Under the pieces are notes generated by a model. It saw only the letters and a program-made list of their open reading frames with translations. It had not been told where the DNA came from and made no database searches. From positions 558,001 through 622,000 of the forward strand of contig JAPWGK010000004.1 of assembly GCA_029641185.1 (NCBI GenBank): a stretch of 64,000 nt of DNA, in the 5' to 3' direction. The DNA comes from Pseudofabraea citricarpa. Taxonomy: Eukaryota; Ascomycota; Leotiomycetes; Helotiales; Dermateaceae. This document shows positions 21,601 to 32,953 of the stretch, one piece after another (position 1 is the first letter of the stretch; every line of letters starts with the position of its first letter). The translations under genes and the position numbers were made by a program.

Positions 21601-23028
21601 CATCCATCAGAGCACAGCCAGCCTGCCCTGCTTGACAGACCAACAGGAAACAAATGTCACCGTTTCCGTACCTGGCGTACCGTTCTACGGCGTCGGCCGA
21701 AGTGTTATTGAGCATGGGAGGTTGATAATTTGATGAAAATCGGAATCGGAATCTGAGGCAAAGCATCGCTAATCGCCAATACACGGGCACAGAGTCACGA
21801 GAGTGCGTGCAGCACGAGCACGAGCGCTCGGGGAAAGGAAAGGGAGAAGAAAGAGGACAAAGGCTTCAGGTACCATGGCATGCCGCATGAGGTCACATCA
21901 CAGCAAACCCACATGGAACTTGTTCAACTCACCTCACGTCGCTTTGCGCGCATACCCACCGGTGCCCACTACTGTACCATTACCCACAATACAGTATCCA
22001 TTGTCTTGTACGGGTAGGACTCTTCATACTCACACTCGAACGCTTGGGCTTGGCAAGGCTGCGGCTGTGCAACGAAAGTGCAATCGTGCTACTGTTTGAT
22101 CGACCACAGGGCTCAGGTTCCTGTACGGACCTCTCCTTACCCTACCCTACAAGCATCCCCCCCATGCTCCCATCCTGTACAAGCAGTGCTAGGCTAGGCT
22201 AGGCTACCCTTTCTTCCCTTCCCTTCCCATCACTCTCACAACTCACTCACAACTTCACAAGCAGAGCAAGCATGCAAAAAGCAAAGGTGCAGGTACCACC
22301 AAAAATAATCATCCTCCCCCGTCGCTTATGACAGAGACCCCGGCCTATATCATACCAAGCCTCCCAAGCCCTTCGTTCTAATCTGAACGACATCCCAAAA
22401 CGTCGACTGATATTATGCTACCCCATACCGTACCAGACTCGGTGACCGAATGACAAACAATGAGATAGGGAAAAAGGGAGAAGGAAAAAAAAGAAAGAAA
22501 AAAAACAACGGAAAGTCAGAAGTCCACAACTTACCCTTGAGGGCCTCCATGGCAGCATGGATTCCGGCATGGCCGATGGTTGAGAAGTACAGTAAAACAG
22601 CGTGAAGAATGGCAAGCTACCCTTCAGAAGGATACATGTATCCAGTCCCATCTGACATGGTTCTTTCTTGGTCATGGGCAACCGCCAAGGCCAAACAAAG
22701 AAACGTCATTCGGTTTGAACAGTGATAATAATGAGCTTCCTCTATTTGAAGGCTAGCTAGGTACTACTACTAACTATGAACTAAACGGGACACAGATGCT
22801 GCGTTTTCCTTTCCTGTACCTCCCCTTTCTGCTCCCTTGTAGGAGGATGTATATTGCTAAACTCCGGGTGAACCAGACTCCGTCGCGTCGTTATGATAGA
22901 TTCATAACATGATGCTATTTTCCATTAACGCTCAAAAAACTCCTGGAACATGTTGACAAAGTTTATTGTTGTTGTGTTGTGGTTATTGTTTCCATGCAAA
23001 ACCTAAAGTGTCCAACCTGGGTGTGCTA

Positions 23029-26000
23029 CTAGAGTTTGCCATGTCGAGCCTTGAAGATGGCAACCTTGTCGTCGTAAAAAAGAATCTCCCTCAGCCTAAG
23101 CCGAAATTTCATACGGCCATCCTCAGATCCATCATACGAATCGGTGTCAGAATCGTCCTGATCCGACATTTCCGATTCGGTTTCGTCAGGATCAATACCT
23201 GGTTGCGCAATAGCCGTCCCGTCATCATCCTCGTCTTCTTCCTCTTCATCGCTACCCTCCTCATCGTCCTCCTCATCGTCGTCTTCGTCAGTAACAGCAC
23301 CACCAGGCCCCCCATTAGCAGCACTTGAATGGGTATCGGCAGCTCCATGGTTATCTTCATGAGGGCGGTTCTCCAGAATCTCAAAGCACTTGTGTGCAAC
23401 TCCCATGTAGCAAAGCTCTATCTCTGGCCGTAAAACTATCACGTCAACAACTTGCATGGCAAGCTCTCGAGGATCAAACGCAGGCGTAGCGTAGTCAGCG
23501 ATGAAAGGAATGTTGAGAGACCGGATGTGGGGGATCTGAGGCAGTCGTTGCAAGAAGTGATGCTGGAGCAGGTTAGCACCATTACTTCAAGTAAGTCATA
23601 GCTCAAGGCACGGAGACTTACCCAATCTTTGTAGTCGACGGCGATACTTAGTTCTCGTAAACTTGACATTCGGCCGCTGGTGATAAAATTTAGGACCTCT
23701 CGTGTTGGCATCCATAATCTCCACCTTGGAGATTCCGAACTGCTGGTTGGGCTTCTAGGAATTCGATCTGAACTATCTATCATCAATTTCTTCAGGCTAC
23801 CACGATGTCTCTTGAGTGGGCCCCGGTAGATGGAGTCCTGCAAGCTTTATATCAGTAGTGCTCCGTACGTGGTTGTTGACCGAACTTACAATTGTAATGC
23901 TCGAGGTTGCAGTTCTTCGACGATCTTGCAAGAAAAGAACCTCGAGCGTATTAGGGGCCAATGTCTCTTTCAAGAAAGTTATAAGGGCTGGACATGCAGC
24001 GTCTGTGTGGATCTTTTTTAAGTTGAGGTGATATTGTAACGGAGGACCAGATCCTTGCTTCCCAGGAGGACCACCAACCCCAACTGATGTCGGCTGAAAA
24101 TGACGTCGAAGCATACTCCACAATCTATCATATTGTGGACAGTCGAGTATCGTCAGGCTAGTTAACACTGTCCAATCGAAAGCCTTCTGCAGCACGGAAA
24201 CTGATAAAGGAACTCTCTCCAATTCCAAAGTCTGTAGTCTTAATTTCCCATCCAATCTTTCGCGTACTGGCGAAGAACTTTCGGAGAAATGGGACGATCT
24301 TTTTTGTGACTTGGATCGCCGTAATGGAAGTCCAGTGGAGATATCTGCGGGAATGTATCCTCCAGCTTGAGACTCTATACCAGAAGATATCTGATGCGCA
24401 GAGATTAAAGCTGTTAGCGAATCCATGTCAGACTGAATTACCTCAGGATTTGTCAATCCTTGACTACCTGTATTTACAGGTGAAATATGACCTTCGTTGT
24501 CAAAAGTAGCCAATGGAGGCGATGGCATTCCCGATAATCCGGTGGGCTGCGAGCTAATGGGCGATAAGTCAAATGAGACATGCCCTAAAGAGTTGTTTTG
24601 ATCCTGTTGAGTTGGTTGGTTGAAACTAGGTGAAGTTGCAGTGGGGTCTTCTGTTTGGACTTCTGAAATCAAAGGATCTGTAGGAATCGGAGTAGATGAG
24701 GCCATAGATGTACTGAAATCTTTCTTCTCGGGCTTAGTCGATTGTTTTCTCCGGATATCAAATATCCTACCCAAAAGAACTCCCAACACCCCTCCTAATC
24801 TCCTCTCACCGATCGTACTTGCACCAGGCCAGTGCGCTTTGTGATCAACTTGTTGTAGGCCAGCTCCATCCCAGGCTATCACAAAGTCTCGGTTGACAGC
24901 TTTGGCGGATATACCAACTCGGAGCTCGCGTAAGCAGTCTTTTGACTTGGCAATCAAGATACTCATTTCGTCCAGATAATCAACCTCGTCAATATCTAGA
25001 ACAGACAGACTCTTTAATGGAGGCAGCACACTTAATGTTGGATATTCGACTCGACTCTGTGCATACGAGCCAACGGCAGGTAGGTTATGCTGATTTGGAG
25101 TTGAACTAGGCGCAGAAGGTAGAACCCAGCCGACAGAGGTTAATGTTCCACCAGCTAAAGTTTGGGAGGTGGTGGTTGATTGGTTAGCACTTTGTCCTGG
25201 TGGCAGATTGGCCTGGTCTGAATTGTCATGCCACCGGACCCAGACTCTCTCTAGTCGACATTCTTGTTTTGCACTCCTGTTTTGAAGAGACGAAAGAGCC
25301 AACCAAACATCACGCAGAACACCTGTCGGCATGTCCCAAACGAAAGTCTCCAGATTTATCATTCTTGCTACAGCAAGAGCCACGAGGGTGCCCAACATCT
25401 TCCCACTCTCCTTAGTTATAAGATATTCCTGCACCCAATCGGCAGGTCCATTACCCAATGAAAATTTCCTGGTGAATTGGGGATATGTATTTCCAAGCCG
25501 CCTTTGTCCACTGCGGAGGCCGGTCGCATATCCATGGTTACATTCAACCACACTGCTCGTACCACACTGGCCACAAGTAAAGTAATGTTCGGGTGCTGGG
25601 CCTACGAAAACGTTGCCCATGCAAAGAGTAGCGAGTCCATAGGTAAGAGCATCTACGCCAGTTCTTGGGTCACTGGTAGCATGCGCATCCGGCCAAACAA
25701 TATCGAATCGGGAGTATATGTGAGGAATGGCGAGATTGTGGAGGGCCGAATGGGTTAAGGCGAGAGCTGTTAGATCGTTTGTATGTGTGACCTAAAGAAA
25801 GTCTATTAGCAGATAGCCAAAGGCGATTCTTCAACACCGGTAGATCATTACCTCCTTGATGATCTCCTTGAGAACATCCATTGGGAGGTCCAAGAGCCGA
25901 AGCGGCCTGTCCCTCACAGCAGCAGACCATTCTCTCTCCTTATCTTTCAGCAGATTTGATATCTTAGTCTTCGCATCCACAGTGTTCTTCTCTGTGCCCT

Positions 26001-26172
26001 GATGAACCGCCATATCTGCCTCCGCTATTTGATGTGCAAGCCCAAGATTCGTCGATGCTACACCATTTAATAGTTGAACAGCGGCTGACGTCTTCGGAAT
26101 CGTCATTAGCTGTTCATCGGGTTGAGATGCGGTATCGCTGAGAGCATCGATGCTAGGAAGACTCGTTGTCAT
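23029..26172 (-). CDS. F-box protein with leucine-rich region and acidic tail
   Basis: Large predicted substrate adaptor of an SCF ubiquitin ligase, 990 aa. Exons are 25852-26172, 23890-25791, 23622-23837 and 23029-23562; introns are 60, 52 and 59 nt with consistent phases. An F-box-like segment begins around residue 88 (RPLRLLDLPMDVLKEIIKE) and runs across the first splice site into LTALALTHSALHNLAIPHIYS. Leucine-rich strands of LRR type (for example LKSLSVLDIDEVDYL, LTSLTILDCPQYDRLW) follow on both sides of a long Ser/Pro/Gln-rich disordered insert. The C-terminus has an Asp/Glu block of more than 30 acids (DNA about 23200-23290) before a short basic end. I placed the start at the ATG at 26172 because the open frame further upstream has no ATG. 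The target substrate is unknown. Confidence 0.88.
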
Positions 26173-26981
26173 TGTCCGTTGTATGTATGTACTGTTGCGC
26201 TGTCCTGGGCTGGGTCTTGACTCGTCGACTGACTGATTGACTGAGCTGTTCGTCAAGCGGTTGTTTCCCTATGAATAGTGCGAAGGTGGATCGGCAATCA
26301 TGATAGACTGTGTGCCATTCCTCGAGGTCCGCGTAAAGAGTGAAGTGAGAAAGGAAAGGAGGATTGGCTGGGAAGATTCACACTCATTGCCCGATGAAGC
26401 GTGAGGACCGTGATAGAGGTACGGCATCCGCTGCGCGCGATCTCCATAAACATCCTCCGCATCACGTGCGTGCCAAGATAGTGGTCTGTGGGTAATTTGT
26501 TGAACTCCGGCTCCAGAAGCTGAAAGCCTGGCCGGTTGCCGGCGCAGCACTACGCCTCACCAAAGATCCTCTTGCCTACATCGACCTATGACAAGCTCTG
26601 ACGTACTCAAATTAACAGGCATTGCGGATGATCAATAATGCCTAGTACGCTTTTTAGAAGTCGGCCACGACAGGCTTACCTACCCAGGACAAGCACTAGT
26701 TTAGACACTCTACATCAAACTCTACCAGATCGTCAATGGCGGATGAATGAATGGATAGCCCTTCTCAAGTATACTTAGCAGATAATATCAACCTGACGCT
26801 CTGATATATCTTAATCCCAGACATACTCACAAAGGTGAGCCGTTTCATAGGATAAGCATTAAGAGGTGAAATATTCATCTCGAGTTTACAGCAATATCTC
26901 GTCTATTTAAGTTCCTTCGAGGGTTCTCATACAAATTCAAGTCCTACAAATTCAAGCAACCTCGCTCGACTTGAGCAAAGC
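26173..26981. other. intergenic region, F-box upstream / caleosin 3' flank
   Basis: About 800 bp without a supported gene. It should hold the F-box gene promoter. Frames present are short and featureless. Confidence 0.5.
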
Positions 26982-27930
26982 TTAATTGTAGCTCAAAAGA
27001 GTGCACATCTCAACCAAGTCTGCCAGTATCGCCGCGGCGGTCCAATTCGGAAGAACTCCTTTCACTTCTGTCCAGAAGTCCTTCCATCTATAACCCTGCT
27101 TTTCTTCTAGGGGTTCTTCTCGAATTCGCCAGAACAAGCTCCCGTCATAACACTACTTCAAATCGGTCCTCCATATTCGGCCATCCCGCTGTAATAGCAG
27201 CCATGTTGTTGACCCTGAGATACGAAGCACAATAAGTATGTTAGCTAAAGGAAGTTCAAGACAACAGCCAGGGAAACCATTTGCGTAATCCCAAATAATG
27301 AAGTTTCGTCGAGGTAACCTTACACTCCATGTATGAAAAATTCCACTGCATATCAGTATACCCAAGCAGAAAATAGTGTTGTTTGTGTAGTCAGATGTTG
27401 CAGTAAACGAGAACGCAGGGAAATACTCACACCAGCTAAATCTGCAGCGACTTTGCCCCTTGCAACCAGGTTCGAAAGAGCTGTTCTATCCAAGCCTCCG
27501 ATGCTATCTGTATCGAATCGAGCAAACAAGTCTTTGAATTCCTTCTTGAAAGTTCCCATCCAGATCATAAACGCCTGTGTCGGAGCCGTGCTTTGCTTTG
27601 TATATACTATTTAAGTATATGCGGAATCGAGGATCTGGAAGGTAGCTGTGTGCCAGTCTGGTGGGGTAAGAGAAGAAATAGGGATCAAGAATGACAGCAT
27701 GGAAAAGGGAATTGAAAACCCCAGGTCACGAAACTCATCGTACACGTCGCTTAATTTAATGATACCATCGTTGTCACGATCCCAGAAAGAACAGTGTCTT
27801 TGCAGCGCTGTCGGCATCTTTCTCGGGCTGAGCATTGACGGATACGTCGACAAGGGTCTGTTTGTCTATCAAGAGTTATAGACTTGACGAGCAAGCTACA
27901 GTCGCATCGAACAAATGTTATTTGTCTGGA
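26982..27930 (-). pseudogene. decayed caleosin / peroxygenase-like gene
   Basis: Caleosins are Ca-binding, heme-peroxygenase lipid-droplet proteins. Pieces in order on the minus strand: the EF-hand LQRHCSFWDRDNDGIIKL, FRDLG, the proline-knot-like SYPT (other frame), PDPRFRIYL..IYKAKHGSDTG, then the original frame KDLFARFDTDS. After an intron (27346-27430) comes a 22-nt exon (27324-27345) and a second intron (27215-27323), then MEWSTTWLLLQRDGR, and CYDGSLFW. Three lesions are visible: a frame change at the GGGGTTTT run (plus-strand 27715-27722), a compensating one near 27536-27548, and an in-frame TAG at 27153-27155 just before the conserved CYDGSLF. Past the TAG the frame stays open to 26982. 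The N-terminus before the EF-hand is also unclear. I call it a pseudogene; assembly errors could explain the indels but are less likely to explain the TAG as well. Confidence 0.82.
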
Positions 27931-28429
27931 ATTATTTGGATTCAAAGTATGGAGGATCGTTCTGAAATCTGTACCTAGGTAGATATCAGTCCCTCCAAAC
28001 TCATTACGTCAGGATTCTTGGTGTAGTCACGTGTGTCGCGTAGCCCCTCGTCCGCAGGGATCATGGCGGAACGACAAGGCAGGCTGGCAGGCAAGGCGAC
28101 CGAGGGGAACGATGTCGCGTTCATGGCAACGCCGTCATAACAACACCATCTCATATACGTTGTCCTTTTTCAATACTGCTTAGGCAACGACTTCTCCAGA
28201 CATATCTGTCAAGTACGCATCCAGTCATAGCAGAACCGAAGGCATCCCACCAGCTCTGTCAATTTTCCGGGTAAAGGATAAAAAGCCGATCCTTTGTCTT
28301 CTATGTCCTGATTTCTAACCTCCCCACAGCTTCACCATTACCTGCCTAGTACCTTCGCATCCCCGTTCTCATTCGCCGATCCTGAATAGACCGCCAGATT
28401 TCGCAGACCATAAAACATACATTATCATT
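27931..28429. other. intergenic promoter region of PKR1
   Basis: About 500 bp between the caleosin remnant and PKR1, with no gene seen. It is pyrimidine-rich toward the PKR1 ATG, as is common for fungal transcription start regions. Confidence 0.5.
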
Positions 28430-28885
28430 ATGGCATCGTTCTTCACAGACCTAGCCAATTCCATCTTCACACCTGGTCCGACGCCCACTCTTGTTGTCGC
28501 AACCAATGCTGCATTCGCATCTCTTCAGCTCGTACTTTTGCTATTGCTCATCGCAACCTATAGCATCCACTTCTTGATTCTCTCATTCCTGAGTGCGGCA
28601 CTGTGGTTCTCGATCAACTGGTTCGTGAAGGAGTTAGCTGTCGCTCAAGCCCAGGCGGAGGAAGAGGCGCGGAAACGTGCTGAGGCAGGATCGGGATCAG
28701 ACAGTGAGACTGAGGCGGAGACCATAATAGATACAGATGATGGACCATCGGGGAGTAAGGAGGTTGAGGTGTTGGAGAGAAAAGGTAGCTTGAAGGCCCG
28801 ACATGAGAGCTCTGGCGGAAGCAAGTCGGAAATCAGCACGGAAGATGAGTGGGAGAGAGTCTCGGAGAATGAGAAAGACAAGTAA
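28430..28885 (+). CDS. PKR1: V-ATPase assembly factor Pkr1
   Basis: Single-exon 151-aa ER membrane protein. The start MASFFTDLANSIFTPGPTPT is the Pkr1 family hallmark (FxxxLxxSxFTPGPTPTL), followed by two closely spaced hydrophobic segments (about residues 28-66). The tail is long and charged, rich in Ala/Glu and then Ser/Glu/Asp. In yeast Pkr1 helps assemble the Vo sector of the vacuolar proton ATPase in the ER, and its loss gives killer-toxin sensitivity. The yeast protein is of similar size. The C-terminal acidic Ser-rich tail is variable across the family. No intron is needed. Confidence 0.92.
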   Translation: MASFFTDLANSIFTPGPTPTLVVATNAAFASLQLVLLLLLIATYSIHFLILSFLSAALWFSINWFVKELAVAQAQAEEEARKRAEAGSGSDSETEAETIIDTDDGPSGSKEVEVLERKGSLKARHESSGGSKSEISTEDEWERVSENEKDK

Positions 28886-29290
28886 AGTACGTCGGTAATA
28901 TCAAGAGGAAACAAGATGTAGCGTTGTATACCCAAATTTGTTGTTGGCCTTGAGGCTTTTGAATGAAGATTTCGTGGTTAGAGGGGGTTTTCATCCTGCA
29001 TGTACATTCGCACGAGATCTATTATGGCTATCTGATTTAATCGCAATGCATGGTCTAATTCTGTTGTGCTTGTACACGCTTTGGATTTTTAGCCAATGTG
29101 CCTGCGAATTAAATATGATACCAGCCTTATATTTAAGGTTTGCGCCAAAATTTCAGAATCGCGATGCGCTTAGAGCCTCACAAACAGCTTCAAGTCCTAT
29201 CTACCCCACGACCAGCCACAATCACGACTCTGCAACCCCAAAACGCTCCACAGAACGTCGCGACCACATTTGAAGTAATACACAGTCATC

Positions 29291-29836
29291 ATGAAGCTCG
29301 TCAGGTAAGTGCTCCTTCCCATGTGCGCTGCGTTCTAGCAAAAGCTGAGCACCACTTTTCAAGGCTCTCCTACGAAGCTCCTGACTGACTGTTATGCCTA
29401 TGGTAGGTTCTTAATGAAATGTGCGAATGAGACGGTCACGATTGAGCTCAAAAATGGTACGTTGTTCGGAGCTCAAAGTAGAGAGATACAACTGACATGA
29501 CGCGCAGGCACAATTATTCACGGCACAATAACATCAGTCTCCCCTCAGATGAACACAGCTCTCCGTACCGTCAAGATGACCCAACGTGGCCGAGACCCGA
29601 TCTCTCTCGATACCATCAATCTCCGTGGCTCGACTATCAGATATTACATTTTGCCTGATTCGCTTCCTCTCGATACCCTGTTGATTGACGACGCGCCAAA
29701 GCCAAAGAACAAGGCAAGAAAAGAGGCTACAGGTGGAGATAGAGGAGCACCTCGGGGAGGCAGAGGTCGTGGTGGACCAAGAGGACGAGGTGGTTTCCGA
29801 GGTGGACGTGGCAGAGGTGGTGGAAGAGGCTTCTAA
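29291..29836 (+). CDS. SMD1: small nuclear ribonucleoprotein Sm D1
   Basis: Core Sm-ring protein of spliceosomal U1, U2, U4 and U5 snRNPs, 130 aa. Three exons: 29291-29304 (only 14 nt), 29407-29456 and 29508-29836, in phase. The spliced N-terminus [20 protein letters not shown] is the SmD1 Sm1 motif; [15 protein letters not shown] and [18 protein letters not shown] complete the Sm fold. The C-terminal tail is a run of RG/RGG repeats, the usual site of symmetric dimethyl-arginine needed for SMN/PRMT5-type assembly. The gene faces MTQ2 tail to tail, with about 190 bp between stops. Confidence 0.96.
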
Positions 29837-30022
29837 GAAGGCTTCGAGAATGGGTAGCGGTCTGGTGATTTTAGGAGACAGGCCATGGGCAATTTGCCAT
29901 GACTTCAAGGAGGCAACCATGCATAGTATGTGGTTTAATGGCGTTTGTGGATAAAAATCAGGCAATCGACTTCTCACTGGCACAGGACTTCCACAAGGTT
30001 GCGTGGGTTCTCATATCCTATC

Positions 30023-30811
30023 TCATGGCAGCTGTTCTTCATTGGGAGCTGGCGTCCGCCATATTCTTATGATCTGCAGTTTTTCCCATCCTGCTTTCTT
30101 CCCGCTACTCCCTACCGTTTCCGCCATCCATTCTATTCCCAGTTCCTTGATGCGCTGTTTGACCTCGATGGGCTTGTTCTGAGCACATAGCAAGACGTAT
30201 GCACACCCTCGATCTTTGCTTAGGATTTCGGGTAAAGCATTCAATAGACGATCAGTAGTTTCCATGCCATCCGCTCCTCCAGCATAAGAAAGTGATAGCA
30301 AATGAGAGTCATCCTCATACGTGGGCTTTGCTGTAGATTCTGAGTTTGCGGGGAGAGCAGGCAAGTCTTCTGTTGGCACATAAGGCGGATTGAAGATCAA
30401 CACATCCACAATTCCTGGCTTTAAAGAAGCAGCGAGATCTCCCACCACATTTCCTAAATAATGTCCATGAGACTTTTCTTGCTCTTGCTGTTCCATCTCC
30501 GCTACGCTCACGGTCTCTTCCGTGGCCTTGCATGCATACCGATTGACATCCACTCCAGCTGTGAATATGTCCTTTCTCCCAAAGATGAGTTCTGCATGAG
30601 CGTGTACAAACGACAATACAACCCCAGAACCAGTACCTATCTCAACGACCAGAGGTGACGCAGAACTAGTCACGGGTCCAGTGTTGAAGCGGTCCTTCAA
30701 GAAAGCCTTCTCACTCTCAGATGATAGAGTATCAAGCAGCAGGTATGAATCCTCAGCCGGCTCATAGATCCTGTCGAAATCCACATGCGAAGTCGAAGGT
30801 GTGGGCAACAT
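30023..30811 (-). CDS. MTQ2: eRF1 glutamine methyltransferase catalytic subunit
   Basis: Single-exon, 262-aa class I SAM-dependent methyltransferase. Together with the Trm112 activator, Mtq2 methylates the Gln of the GGQ motif in release factor eRF1 (cytosol). Visible marks are IYEPAEDSYLLLDTL at the N-terminus, the SAM-binding EIGTGSG (57-63), GVDVN (87-90 region), and the catalytic NPPYVP (NPPY 141-144), which holds the substrate amide in HemK-type enzymes. The length matches the eukaryotic Mtq2/HEMK2 group and is shorter than bacterial PrmC. Trm112 is not encoded in this window. Confidence 0.94.
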   Translation of the reverse strand: MLPTPSTSHVDFDRIYEPAEDSYLLLDTLSSESEKAFLKDRFNTGPVTSSASPLVVEIGTGSGVVLSFVHAHAELIFGRKDIFTAGVDVNRYACKATEETVSVAEMEQQEQEKSHGHYLGNVVGDLAASLKPGIVDVLIFNPPYVPTEDLPALPANSESTAKPTYEDDSHLLSLSYAGGADGMETTDRLLNALPEILSKDRGCAYVLLCAQNKPIEVKQRIKELGIEWMAETVGSSGKKAGWEKLQIIRIWRTPAPNEEQLP

Positions 30812-31020
30812 TATCTAGTTGAATTGGACGTCTGGCATAGAATCGGTTTGGCAGGGTGTAAGTAGGCTTTGAAGAGAAGGCTGAAAGATTTTGTAAGTGC
30901 GGCAGGCTTTGCCGAGGTCTGCGTCCGTGTTGACCTGATGACGCTGTCGAGGCTTCACATTCACATCGCGCATCAATTCGTCTTCTCTGTGTTCATTTAC
31001 ACCCGCATTTACACGACACG

Positions 31021-31532
31021 ATGAGGGTGCATTCGCGATTGCTGATGGCGACGCCTACATCGGCTGGGGCCTTCAGAGCTGCACCAATGGCGCTGCTACC
31101 TCCAATTCCCCTCTACAGACGCCTATTCCGCGCGCATCGGAAACACCTCCCCAGACAGATGCGATTACTTGGGGACGAGTATATCAAAAGCGAGTTTCGA
31201 GCACATAGAGACGTGGAGAATCCGGTACATATCGTACGTCAATGGCACATTGGGGATTGAAGGAACGAGCGGCTACTGAAAGTTAGAGCAGATTGGCTTC
31301 TTGACGGAATGGCAGATGTATGCGCAAAAGCTCGAGGGAGAGTCGTGGATCGGCGAACGTATGGATATAGCTAAGATTGAGAAGATGAGCGGTGAGTTGG
31401 GGCTATGCTTCGCCGGACTTGTAATGCGGGAACTGATATTCTTTGGTAGATCAGCAATTAGGGCAGATGTACGAACTCATGCAGGCGATTAAGAAACAGC
31501 AAGAGGAGGAAAGGGAATCTGAAGAATCGTGA
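31021..31532 (+). CDS. SDH7: succinate dehydrogenase assembly factor 3 (LYR protein, Acn9/Sdh7)
   Basis: Mitochondrial matrix assembly factor that protects and matures the Fe-S subunit Sdh2 of complex II. Three exons, 31021-31233, 31292-31391 and 31450-31532, with two 58-nt introns in phase, give 131 aa. The family core is plain: [18 protein letters not shown] with the LYR tripeptide at 31-33, then [22 protein letters not shown] and FLTEWQMYA, the Acn9/SDHAF3 signature. The N-terminal 25 residues are basic and lack acids, as expected for a targeting peptide. An internal ATG at 31045 is possible. The C-terminus is a short Glu/Lys-rich helix. Confidence 0.93.
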
Positions 31533-32022
31533 TACAAAAATGTCTTCGTATAGTTGTACATTATCCAGGGCGTTATGGTGGGGCATGACCATGCCTCTGT
31601 ACTGATTTAAATATTGAAGTAATTTATCCCCAGAATAATTCCGCACGGTGGAGAATCAGATAGTGGATATTTCAACTACTACTGGATATTAGAAGCTCTT
31701 GCATTCCATCTCATATATACTAAAATCGAGCTGTCAAGAGCATCGTCATTCGAGGCTTCATTAACAAGTCCGAAAATTCGTTAATAACCAAATTAAATGA
31801 GTCCCTTCCATTCAGAACAGCTAAAAGTCATGCTATGAATCATCACTACTATGGTTTATATAACATCTACCATGCACTCAAAAAATAAAGATCGTAGGGG
31901 GAAATGATATCATCCTTCTTGTCCTTACAAGAGGAAGGCTAAATTTGATGCCTGTACTTTCATGTTATCCAACCAAGCTCTTCTCAAAACAAACCGTGTT
32001 CCAGACGAGCCTCTCTGTGGAC
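31533..32022. other. intergenic region upstream of first CaaX protein gene
   Basis: About 490 bp, AT-rich, with no supported gene. It should hold the 3' end of the SDHAF3 gene and the promoter of the Cys-rich gene at 32023. Confidence 0.5.
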
Positions 32023-32385
32023 ATGTGTGAATTCCAATGCTACAAGGCATCCTGTTGCACACTAGGCTGGGCCGAGATAACGAAAGCCTGCGAGGAGGGC
32101 AAGGGATTCCAGACCTGCGCAAAACTCAAGGACGGCAAAGCAAAAGAAAGGACAGAGCGTGTAAGCATGCGTTTTATCATGGCGTCTACATCTAAATGTC
32201 CATACCACGGGCTGAAATCTCAGTATGATGCGAATCTCATCTTGGTGGATATTTGGCCGAAACCGGGTTGGATCATGTATCGTCCTGGTGAGAAAAACGA
32301 GAAGGGGAAAGGAAAGGGGAGATGGAAGGGAAAGGGAAAGAAAAAAGGCAAAGGGGGAAGTGGTCATGGTTGTTTAGTCCAGTAA
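32023..32385 (+). CDS. small cysteine-rich protein with polybasic tail and CaaX box (copy 1)
   Basis: I do not recognise the family. The 120-aa, single-exon protein has no signal peptide. It starts MCEFQCYKASCCTLGWAEI and shares, with the gene at 32954, the pattern MC-x8-CC-x2-GWAEI-x3-C-x3-GKGF-x2-C, then [KR]CP-x-HGL and a VDI/MDI strand. The C-terminal third is a Lys/Gly run (about 17 Lys plus Arg in 30 residues) ending in GCLVQ-stop. C-L-V-Q fits a CaaX prenylation box, and a Gln in the last position usually favours farnesyl. Polybasic stretch plus CaaX is the layout of K-Ras4B membrane anchors. I chose the ATG at 32023 because it aligns with the start of the paralog; the frame is open further upstream. 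Function unknown. Confidence 0.78.
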   Translation: MCEFQCYKASCCTLGWAEITKACEEGKGFQTCAKLKDGKAKERTERVSMRFIMASTSKCPYHGLKSQYDANLILVDIWPKPGWIMYRPGEKNEKGKGKGRWKGKGKKKGKGGSGHGCLVQ

Positions 32386-32953
32386 TGAGGAGTTTTCTTC
32401 GAAAGATGGGTTTTTTTGTTGGTCAATTTAAATAAGCGACCAAACAGGTTTTCCGTTGGTCATGTAGAGGAGTTAAAGCATCGAGTAATTAAGCTGGATA
32501 TATAGAAACATATTCATCTACCTACTAGATGTCATAATCCCAGGTCGATAAACTTTGCTCTTGTGATTCTACCCATCAATTTACGCATCCATAAAAACGC
32601 ATTTGCTCAATCAACACTTAATACTTAGGGTCAAGATTTCCCTCTAACAACAATAAAAGACATCTACCAACCTACGCAACTTGCTCTCTTTAAAGACCGT
32701 TATTATTCGCAGCCCACTAGCGTTGTAATAGCTATACCGTCATATGCGAGTCACACCCGGCAGATTGGCAGGTACGTGCCGTCTCGTCGCTTCGCATTTC
32801 GCTTTGATTTAACAAGATCCATCTCAGCAGACACAATTTTTTCTTCTTCATATTCTGCAACCAATTGATGATCACCAGAAATACGTACAAGCAGCACTAA
32901 GATCTAGATCGACAAGAATCTCAACACGAGCACATCTGTTTTTAACAACTGCC
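32386..32953. other. intergenic region between the two CaaX genes
   Basis: About 570 bp between the tandem paralogs, AT-rich. No gene is seen. It should hold the terminator of copy 1 and the promoter of copy 2. Confidence 0.5.

Larger units (their letters stand above)
16504..23028. other. 6.5-kb gene-free, microsatellite-rich upstream region
   Basis: No supported protein gene between the start of the C2H2 regulator and the end of the F-box gene. Content: a GGT/GGTTGT tract (about 17195-17315), CAG runs (17523-17544, 19068-19093, 19755-19797), a GGCTTT run (18598-18651), AGAGGC-type repeats (about 17865-17900), and AGGCT repeats (about 22190-22208). Open frames here are short or low complexity (poly-His, poly-Ser). 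It is probably an extended regulatory region or long leader of the C2H2 gene; noncoding RNAs cannot be excluded. Confidence 0.5.

Noticed and set aside
23109..23399. Met/Arg/Thr-rich minus-strand frame of 96 aa
   Set aside because: Out-of-frame shadow of the acidic tail of the F-box protein.
31945..32022. Upstream extension of the first CaaX protein
   Set aside because: The frame is open, but the paralog starts at the position equal to 32023 and the extra 26 residues have no counterpart.
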